Assembly (NCBI GenBank): GCA_024278415.1
Contig: JAJRTI010000528.1
Span: 1 to 6,156, forward strand
Length of the DNA: 6,156 nucleotides
Direction: 5' to 3'
From: Planctomycetota bacterium
GTDB lineage: Bacteria; Planctomycetota; Brocadiia; JAJRTI01
Shown here: one piece after another, positions 1-3,987 of the stretch
How the letters are laid out: every line of letters begins with the position of its first letter
Numbering within the stretch: position 1 is the stretch's first letter
The notes under the pieces: model-generated
Seen by the model: only the letters and a program-made list of their open reading frames with translations
Databases searched by the model: none
Told to the model about the DNA's origin: nothing
Position numbers and translations under genes: made by a program

Positions 1-113
1 GACACCTCTTTCAGTAGCGCATCACGACTCATAACGCCCTTTCCCAGAGCAGCCTGCCGAAAGAGCGCCATCACTTCGTTGCGATCCCAGTCATTGATAG
101 GCCTTCGTGCCAT
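1..113 (-). CDS. Small unknown protein, N-terminal 37 residues only (cut by window edge)
   Basis: An ATG at 113-111 opens a frame that runs off the left edge without a stop. The visible product begins MARRPINDWDRNEVMALFRQ, continues with AALGKGVMSRDALLKEV, and is rich in charged residues with no signal peptide or membrane segment. The start is well supported because an AAGGAGG Shine-Dalgarno sequence lies just before it. The gene follows the DUF2997 gene by 42 bases on the same strand, so it is probably the third gene of the DUF1257-DUF2997 operon. I do not recognise the family with confidence. The spacing of the RNEVMALFRQAA and SRDALLKEV segments loosely recalls small helical DNA- or protein-binding domains found at the C-termini of some helicases and restriction-type proteins. 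That is only an impression. The rest of the gene is outside the window. Confidence 0.6.
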   Translation of the reverse strand, partial: MARRPINDWDRNEVMALFRQAALGKGVMSRDALLKEV

Positions 114-117
114 GTTT

Positions 118-124
118 CCTCCTT
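118..124 (-). promoter_or_regulatory. Strong Shine-Dalgarno for the gene at 1-113
   Basis: Read on the minus strand, AAGGAGG is followed by four bases (AAAC) and then the ATG at 113. It is the best ribosome-binding site in the window and fixes the start of the left-edge gene. It also shows that this gene has its own translation initiation signal and is not simply coupled to the DUF2997 gene upstream. Confidence 0.75.
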
Positions 125-155
125 GTCTCGTGAACACGATTGGCGGCGGCACAGG

Positions 156-353
156 CTATCGCGTCCGAGCCGAGACCCGCGTGGTCGCCTGCTTCTCGTA
201 GTACTCAGCCGTGTTGCGGTCGGCCGTCTTCTTGCCCAGTTCGTCGAACAGCTTGGCCAGATCCTCGCAGCCGTTTCCCTTCACGCCCTTGATCGTGAAC
301 TCGACCTCGCCGTCGGGCCGGATGACGAACTCGATCTCTTGCTTGCTTACCAT
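156..353 (-). CDS. DUF2997 family protein
   Basis: This 65-residue protein matches the DUF2997 pattern. It opens with a beta-rich segment, EIEFVIRPDGEVEFTIKGVK (residues 6-25). A GxGCEDLAKLFDELG segment follows (26-40), with the single conserved-type cysteine at 29, and near the C-terminus lies an AEYYEK stretch (49-54) typical of the family. No enzymatic function is known for the family, and nothing suggests export. The ATG at 353-351 overlaps the end of the DUF1257 gene by 7 bases (ATGGTAA), so translation is probably coupled. No convincing Shine-Dalgarno precedes it. From family knowledge, DUF2997 and DUF1257 genes are recurrent neighbours in cyanobacteria and planctomycete-like bacteria, which suggests a shared process. 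The assignment rests on recognised sequence pattern, not a search. Confidence 0.85.
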   Translation of the reverse strand: MVSKQEIEFVIRPDGEVEFTIKGVKGNGCEDLAKLFDELGKKTADRNTAEYYEKQATTRVSARTR

Positions 354-706
354 TTGCGCACCACCAATCGGATGGACTTGTCGGCTTGCACTTTGTCCTC
401 GACGACGCGGAAGCCGGCGGCCGCGGCTTGCTTCATGATCTTACGCCGCGCGTAGTGTTGGGTCACTTCGCGCACAAAGTTTTTGGGCACGTGCATGTCG
501 TCGCCCACGAGTTCGAACGTGCCGTCTTTCCTCTTGCGGAAGCCCACTTCGCCCTTGGCTGTGGTCACGGCGACGTCGACGCTTCGCTGGCCCTGCCACC
601 CGCGCACGGAGCCACGGTCGGCCACTTGGCACTTCATGTCCTCCAATGCCAAGCGGAGGCAGTCCATATCCTTGATACGGGTGGCGATGGTGACGAATTT
701 GGACAT
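347..706 (-). CDS. DUF1257 / Ycf35-like protein
   Basis: This 119-residue protein resembles the Ycf35 family (DUF1257), known from algal plastids and cyanobacteria and found in other bacteria; its biochemical role is not established. Family-like features, in order, are the N-terminus MSKFVTIATRIKDMDCLRLA (1-20), the RGWQGQRSVDVAV strand (35-47), GEVGFRKRKDGTFELVGDD (52-70), the VTQHYARRK helix (81-89) and the C-terminal SIRLVVRKW (111-119). Length is normal for the family. The start at 706 is chosen because it gives the family N-terminus and has a GGAGG ribosome-binding site seven bases upstream. The frame stays open upstream to 1039 but only through palindromic spacer DNA. It is the first gene of the operon and overlaps DUF2997 at 347-353. 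Confidence 0.88.
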   Translation of the reverse strand: MSKFVTIATRIKDMDCLRLALEDMKCQVADRGSVRGWQGQRSVDVAVTTAKGEVGFRKRKDGTFELVGDDMHVPKNFVREVTQHYARRKIMKQAAAAGFRVVEDKVQADKSIRLVVRKW

Positions 707-713
707 GGCGGCG

Positions 714-718
714 CCTCC
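714..718 (-). promoter_or_regulatory. Ribosome-binding site of the DUF1257 gene
   Basis: GGAGG on the minus strand, seven bases (CGCCGCC) before the ATG at 706. It decides the start of the DUF1257 gene against the longer open frame that extends to 1039. Confidence 0.7.
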
Positions 719-743
719 GGGTTGGGATTGTGACGGGAGCCGG

Positions 744-772
744 ATTCTATCACGGCCTTGGGGAGGCTGCAA
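744..772 (-). promoter_or_regulatory. Predicted sigma70-type promoter for the DUF1257-DUF2997 operon
   Basis: On the minus strand a TTGCAG -35-like hexamer (772-767) and a TAGAAT -10-like hexamer (749-744) are separated by exactly 17 bases. The -10 matches the TATAAT consensus at five of six positions; the -35 matches only its TTG. A start near 737 would leave a leader of about 30 bases containing the GGAGG site. The hexamers and spacing are seen directly; promoter function is inferred. Confidence 0.5.
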
Positions 773-794
773 GGTCGGCAAGCGCCACATGAGT

Positions 795-872
795 GGGGGA
801 TGCCCCCAACGCGGCCTACGGCCGCAACCCAAGCAGAGCCAGAGCACCACGCGCTCGCGAAAGAGGCGCGAG
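795..872. repeat. Cluster of three short hairpin-forming palindromes
   Basis: The stretch upstream of the DUF1257 promoter has three short inverted repeats: GGGGG/CCCCC at 795-799/803-807, GCGGCC/GGCCGC at 811-816/820-825 with loop TAC, and CTCGCG/CGCGAG at 854-859/867-872. None has a T-run after it that would make a standard terminator. They may be decayed members of the palindrome family seen at 918-1145. In GC-rich DNA 5-6 bp stems are common by chance, so confidence is low. Nothing else was seen between 773 and 917. Confidence 0.35.
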
Positions 873-917
873 GGCCTTATCGTCTCACTCTGAGCCAGCC
901 ATGCTTCGGTGACAGGT

Positions 918-1145
918 GAATCCCGAAAGGGATTCCGTCCTAAAGCCCAGGGGTGCGAGCGCTGCTCGCAACCCTGGGATGGTGCGCCTCGCGGGCCCAA
1001 CGCCAACGGCGTTGCGTCGGCTTGCTTGGCGTAGCGCACAGGGACGCAACCCCATTCGGGGTTGATTCGTCATGCGGGCTATCCACCCAGGGTTGCGCAC
1101 GGAGTGCGCAACCCTGGGCTTTAGGACACAACGCCGTTGGCGTTG
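918..1145. repeat. Two inverted palindrome units (REPIN-like array)
   Basis: Six perfect or near-perfect palindromes lie in ordered positions. Small ones, each a 7-bp stem: GAATCCC/GGGATTC (918-935, loop GAAA), CAACGCC/GGCGTTG (998-1014, loop AAC), CAACCCC/GGGGTTG (1047-1064, loop ATTC) and CAACGCC/GGCGTTG (1129-1145, loop GTT). Large ones are two 33-base hairpins beginning CCCAGGG: 946-978 (7+7 bp with one mismatch) and 1086-1118 (perfect 15 bp, loop GGA). The left unit reads small palindrome, CGTCCTAAAG, large hairpin, about 20 bases, small palindrome, CGTC. The right unit has the same order on the opposite strand. A 16-base sequence, GTCCTAAAGCCCAGGG (937-952), recurs exactly inverted at 1112-1127, and the 17-base palindrome at 998-1014 is the exact reverse complement of 1129-1145. 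This is non-coding and lies between divergent genes. Confidence 0.85.
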
Positions 1146-1193
1146 GTTTTCCGGCACAACTGATGGGAAAGGGACATGCCAAGCGCCCCTTCG

Positions 1194-1222
1194 TTGCATC
1201 CACGCCACCGCGCCAGTATACT
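1194..1222 (+). promoter_or_regulatory. Predicted sigma70-type promoter for glyQ
   Basis: TTGCAT (1194-1199) and TATACT (1217-1222) are separated by 17 bases. The -10 matches TATAAT at five of six positions and the -35 matches TTGACA at the first three. A start near 1229 would leave a leader of about 45 bases before the glyQ ATG. The position also argues against the longer open frame that begins at 953. Function is inferred from spacing and position. Confidence 0.6.
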
Positions 1223-1273
1223 GGGCATCTCGCATGTTCGACCTCAACCGTGATCCCTGCTGAACTGATACAC

Positions 1274-2146
1274 ATGAACCTCCAAGAACTGATCCTCAAG
1301 CTGCAAACCTACTGGGCCGACTATGGCTGTGTGCTGGGCCAGCCCTACGACGTGGAGACCGGCGCGGGCACGTTCAACCCCGCGACGTGCCTGCGGTCGC
1401 TGGGGCCTGAGCCGTGGAAGGTGGCGTACGTGGAGCCGTCGCGGCGCCCCGCAGACGGCCGCTACGGGGACAACCCGTTCCGCGTGGTGCAGCACCACCA
1501 GTTCCAGGTCATCGTCAAACCCGCGCCCGACGACGCGCAGGACATCTACCTCCAGAGCTTGCGGGAGCTGGGCATCGACCTGGCCGCGCACGACGTGCGG
1601 TTCATGGAGGACGACTGGGAGTCGCCCACGCTCGGAGCGACCGGGCTCGGGTGGCAGATTTGGCTCGACGGCTTGGAGATCACTCAGTTCACCTACTTCC
1701 AGCAGGTGGGAAGCATCGAGTTGGACGAGGTGTGTCTCGAGCTGACGTACGGGCTGGAGCGCATCGCCATGTTCCTTCAAGACAAGGACGACATGTTCGA
1801 CTTGGAGTGGGCTCCGGGGTTCACGTACCGAGAGGTGCGGCATCAGGAGGAGTATCAATTCTCGAAGTATAACTTCGAGTTGGCCGACGTGGACATGCAC
1901 GTGAAGCTGTTCGACATGTACGAGGCGGAGTGCAAGCGGCTCCTCAAGGAGGGGCTCGTGCTGCCGGCGTACGACTACGTGCTCAAGTGCTCGCACACGT
2001 TCAACGTGCTCGACGCGCGCGGCGCGATCGGCGTCACGCAGCGCACGGGCTACATCACGCGTGTGCGGCAGATGGCGCGTGGCTGTGCCGAGGGATACGT
2101 GAAGATGCGGGAGGAGATGGGGCATCCGCTGCTCGCCGCGAGCTGA
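1274..2146 (+). CDS. glyQ: Glycyl-tRNA synthetase alpha subunit
   Basis: GlyQ is the catalytic alpha subunit of the heterotetrameric bacterial class II glycyl-tRNA synthetase, which charges tRNA-Gly with glycine in the cytoplasm together with GlyS. The product has 290 residues, close to the roughly 300 of E. coli GlyQ. Family motifs in order: [17 protein letters not shown] (10-26), GAGTFNPAT (30-38), [18 protein letters not shown] (53-70), [18 protein letters not shown] (110-127), [14 protein letters not shown] (134-147), [11 protein letters not shown] (157-167), NFELADVD, and [18 protein letters not shown] near the end. The ATG at 1274 gives the family N-terminus MNLQELI. No Shine-Dalgarno sequence precedes it. 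The frame is open 107 codons upstream through palindromes, which is not coding. A few motif positions differ from the pattern I recall (NPFR for NPNR, GATGLGW for GAWGLGW, QQVGS for QQVGG). glyS is absent downstream, so the subunit genes are separated here. Confidence 0.97.
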   Translation: MNLQELILKLQTYWADYGCVLGQPYDVETGAGTFNPATCLRSLGPEPWKVAYVEPSRRPADGRYGDNPFRVVQHHQFQVIVKPAPDDAQDIYLQSLRELGIDLAAHDVRFMEDDWESPTLGATGLGWQIWLDGLEITQFTYFQQVGSIELDEVCLELTYGLERIAMFLQDKDDMFDLEWAPGFTYREVRHQEEYQFSKYNFELADVDMHVKLFDMYEAECKRLLKEGLVLPAYDYVLKCSHTFNVLDARGAIGVTQRTGYITRVRQMARGCAEGYVKMREEMGHPLLAAS

Positions 2147-2163
2147 TTGTTACACGTGCTTCC

Positions 2164-2184
2164 CCAGAATCCAGAACCCAGAAC
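2164..2184. repeat. Three tandem CCAGAAY heptamers
   Basis: Three direct copies of a 7-base unit (CCAGAAT, CCAGAAC, CCAGAAC) lie 17 bases after the glyQ stop. The repeat is small and non-coding. Short tandem runs of this kind are consistent with strand slippage; no function is evident. Confidence 0.6.
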
Positions 2185-2198
2185 CCGCAACGCTCCCA

Positions 2199-2229
2199 TC
2201 ACAATCCTGGTGTCGCCGGTGGATTGTGA
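2199..2229. repeat. 9-bp inverted repeat downstream of glyQ
   Basis: TCACAATCC (2199-2207) and GGATTGTGA (2221-2229) are exact inverted copies around a 13-base spacer. The stem begins 52 bases after the glyQ stop and ends 97 bases before the next start. No T-run follows, so it is not a standard intrinsic terminator. It could be a glyQ transcript 3' end, or a dyad operator for the downstream gene. The symmetry is seen; either role is a guess. Confidence 0.5.
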
Positions 2230-2262
2230 CGGCTGTCATGTATACACGCTTGCGACGGGCAG

Positions 2263-2280
2263 ATCGCCCTACTACGAGCC
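2263..2280 (-). repeat. Dispersed 18-base repeat, left copy
   Basis: ATCGCCCTACTACGAGCC matches the reverse complement of 3899-3916 at 17 of 18 positions. The two copies therefore lie as inverted repeats on either side of the propeller gene. A GGGC at 2257-2260 preceding the copy recalls the GGGCGAT arm of the full element at 3910-3961, so this looks like a single degenerate half of that element. Confidence 0.6.
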
Positions 2281-2326
2281 ACCTGCGCTTGCCGCAGATC
2301 GTTCCATCCAGATCTAGAAGCTACCC

Positions 2327-3562
2327 ATGAAGCACATGCGCGCGCTGGCCGTGAGCCTTGTTTTCCTCTGCGCCGCAGGCCTTACGTTTGCCCAAGAGTG
2401 GACGCGCTTCCGCGGGCCCAACGGCACGGGCATCGGCAAGGCCGAGGGCCTGCCCGCGACGTTCACTGAGCAGGACTTCGCCTGGCGGGTCCAGCTCCCG
2501 GGCCGCGGCCACTCGTCGCCGGTGCTCTGGGGCGAGCGCATTTTCCTCACCTGCGCCAAGGGGAAGGAGGGCGTCCGCTACGTCGTGTGCATCGACGCCC
2601 GGGACGGCAAGCAACTCTGGCAATGGGAGGACCGTTTCGAGCGCTATCGACAGAACGCGCTCAACAGCTACGCGGCGTCGACGCCCGCGGTGGATGCCAA
2701 GCGCGTGTACGTGGCGTGGGTCAGCGGCAAGACGTTCATCGTGCAGGCGCTCGATCACGACGGCAAGCCGGTGTGGAAGCGGGAGCTGGGCGAGTACCAG
2801 GCCCGGCACGGCGCGGGCGCATCGCCCATCGTGTTGGGCGACATGGTGATCGTCGGGAAGGATCAGCGCGGCAAGGGCAGCGCACTTTTCGCTCTGGACT
2901 CCGCAACCGGCGAAACGAGATGGCGGGTGGAGCGCCGCAGCGCCGGTGCGAGCTACATTACGCCTACGTTGCTCATGCGAGAAGGCCGGCCGGGCGAGGT
3001 GGTCTTCGTGAGCGTCGCCCATGGCTTTACCGGCGTCGATCCCATGACGGGCCAGGTGAAGTGGGAGACGGGCGCACTGTTCAAGCAGAAGAGCGTCGCG
3101 TCGCCGGCCATTGCAGGCGACGTCATCTTCTGCTCGGCCGGCCGCGGGGGCAAGGGCACAGAGTCCGCAGCGATCCGAGTGCGCGGCGGCAAGGCGGCGA
3201 AGGTCTATGAATTGAAGCAAGACCTCCCGTACGTGCCCACGCCCATCGTCGTGGCCGGCCTCATGTATGTGTGGAGCGACCACGGCGCCGTCACCTGCGT
3301 CGAGCCGGCCACGGGCAAGATCGTGTACCGGCAGGCAGTGGGCGGCAAGTTTTTCAGCTCCCCGGTCTGCGTGGGCGATCATCTCTATGGGATCAGCCGC
3401 AAGGGCGAGGTGGTGGCGGTCAAGGCGGGGAGGGAGTTCGAGATCCTCGGCAGGAGTCGGTTGCCGGAAGGCACGGAGGCCACCCCGGCCATCGCGAACA
3501 ACGCGATGTACATCCGCACGTTCAACCAGCTTATGTGCCTGCGGGGCAAGCGCGGCTTGTAG
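2327..3562 (+). CDS. Secreted PQQ-like beta-propeller protein
   Basis: This 411-residue protein has a Sec signal peptide (MKHMR, then a hydrophobic stretch, with likely cleavage after TFA at residue 22). The mature protein begins with EWTRFRGPNGTGIG, an opening typical of PQQ-binding-like propeller proteins abundant in planctomycetes. Repeated blade signatures follow: CIDARDGKQLWQW (88-100), ALDHDGKPVWKREL (141-154), ALDSATGETRWRVER (189-203), VDPMTGQVKWE (237-247) and VEPATGKIVY (325-334). These alternate with SPV/TPAI-type strand starts at about 63, 118, 165, 259, 304, 344 and 385, suggesting seven or eight blades. No dehydrogenase catalytic domain is visible, so it is probably a binding or scaffold propeller and not a quinoprotein enzyme. 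The start was chosen for the signal peptide; an ATG three codons in is an alternative. Only a weak AGAAG precedes the start. It is convergent with the glycoside hydrolase gene. Confidence 0.9.
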   Translation: MKHMRALAVSLVFLCAAGLTFAQEWTRFRGPNGTGIGKAEGLPATFTEQDFAWRVQLPGRGHSSPVLWGERIFLTCAKGKEGVRYVVCIDARDGKQLWQWEDRFERYRQNALNSYAASTPAVDAKRVYVAWVSGKTFIVQALDHDGKPVWKRELGEYQARHGAGASPIVLGDMVIVGKDQRGKGSALFALDSATGETRWRVERRSAGASYITPTLLMREGRPGEVVFVSVAHGFTGVDPMTGQVKWETGALFKQKSVASPAIAGDVIFCSAGRGGKGTESAAIRVRGGKAAKVYELKQDLPYVPTPIVVAGLMYVWSDHGAVTCVEPATGKIVYRQAVGGKFFSSPVCVGDHLYGISRKGEVVAVKAGREFEILGRSRLPEGTEATPAIANNAMYIRTFNQLMCLRGKRGL

Positions 3563-3566
3563 GCGG

Positions 3567-3600
3567 TATGCCCATAAGGGCGTAACAAATGCGCATTTGT
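3567..3600. repeat. Two abutting palindromes just after the propeller gene
   Basis: TATGCCC/GGGCGTA (3567-3573/3578-3584, loop ATAA, one T-G wobble) is followed with no gap, from 3585, by ACAAATGCGCATTTGT (3585-3600), a perfect 16-base palindrome. The first hairpin lies 4 bases past the stop codon and could protect or end the transcript, but no U-tract follows it. Confidence 0.6.
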
Positions 3601-3606
3601 GCAGGC

Positions 3607-3785
3607 CTCCGCACGGCATGTCCGTGCGGAGCCACGATTGGGAGCCAGACGGAGTTCACTGTTCTCTCCTTCCCCTTGCCTTTCCGCTCGGCATGCCGAG
3701 CGGAAAGGCAAGGGGAAGGAGCAGTGGCTTGGGAGGCGTTCAGTTGGCCGCCAATCGTGGCTCCGCAGGGGCATGCCCTGCGGAG
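3607..3785. repeat. Nested inverted repeat around a perfect 56-bp palindrome
   Basis: At the centre, 3666-3721 is a perfect 56-bp palindrome (28-bp arms, axis between 3693 and 3694, core CGGCATGCCG). A further 5 bp, CACTG/CAGTG (3657-3661/3722-3726), pairs across a 4-base bulge. Outside that, 3625-3641 and 3751-3767 are exact 17-bp inverted copies containing GGAGCCACGATTGG and its complement. Both outer ends overlap independent 10-bp hairpins: CTCCGCACGG/CCGTGCGGAG (3607-3631) and CTCCGCAGGG/CCCTGCGGAG (3761-3785). All three hairpin tips contain GGCATG. The central arms are strand-biased, pyrimidine-rich on the left and purine-rich on the right. There is no coding evidence. The order of two terminal hairpins facing inward around a symmetric core resembles a REPIN or other non-autonomous hairpin element. 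Confidence 0.9.
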
Positions 3786-3815
3786 GCGTCGCTTGAGTCG
3801 GAGCGGCCGCCCCAT

Positions 3816-3875
3816 CTCGCCCGACAGGGTGAGGGCCCACGCTCTTATTGCGGCCGGAACGACAACGTGTTGTCG
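3816..3875. repeat. Two further short palindromes in the convergent spacer
   Basis: CTCGCCC/GGGTGAG (3816-3822/3827-3833, loop GACA, one wobble) and CGACAAC/GTTGTCG (3860-3866/3869-3875, centre GT) are small dyads. They fill the gap between the large nested element and the 3910-3961 repeat. Nothing else was seen between 3786 and 3898. Confidence 0.45.
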
Positions 3876-3909
3876 ATGTGTGGTGCGCGAGGTGACGCGG
3901 CTTGTAGTA

Positions 3910-3961
3910 GGGCGATTCATCGCCCGTCGCCGGCTCGGCAGAAACGGGCGATGAATCGCCC
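3910..3961. repeat. 17-bp inverted repeat with self-palindromic arms; possible 3' end of hydrolase transcript
   Basis: GGGCGATTCATCGCCCG (3910-3926) and its exact inverse (3945-3961) flank an 18-base spacer. Each arm is itself a dyad (GGGCGAT, TC, ATCGCCC), so the site can form one long hairpin or two short ones. It lies 26 bases past the stop of the glycoside hydrolase gene and may stabilise or end that transcript, though no T-run is present. The flanking AGTAGGGC (3906-3913) recurs inverted as GCCCTACT at 3985-3992, where it includes the TAG stop codon of the hydrolase, so the repeat may extend into the end of the gene. Confidence 0.75.
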
Positions 3962-3987
3962 CATGAACGGCCTGACGGCGTGGCGCC

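Noticed and set aside
707..1039. N-terminal extension of the DUF1257 protein upstream of 706
   Set aside because: The family N-terminus is MSKFVTI at 706 with a GGAGG site before it. The upstream frame is palindrome-derived and of low-complexity composition.
918..1145. CRISPR array
   Set aside because: The repeats are palindromes in inverted order with unequal spacing. There are no regularly spaced direct repeats with unique spacers and no cas genes.
953..1273. Possible 107-residue N-terminal extension of GlyQ, or a separate gene here
   Set aside because: The open frame passes straight through the palindrome array. The GlyQ family begins at the MNLQELI methionine, and a good promoter lies at 1194-1222 inside the supposed extension.
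1244..2125. 293-codon open frame on the minus strand
   Set aside because: It is antisense to glyQ, which is certain. The composition is a shadow of codon bias.
2321..3619. 432-codon open frame on the minus strand
   Set aside because: It is antisense to the propeller gene, rich in His, Arg and Ala with no recognisable motif, and runs past the gene into palindromes.
3666..3721. Ordinary intrinsic terminator
   Set aside because: The hairpin is far longer than usual and no T-run follows on either strand. It may still affect transcript ends, but the sequence does not support a standard terminator call.
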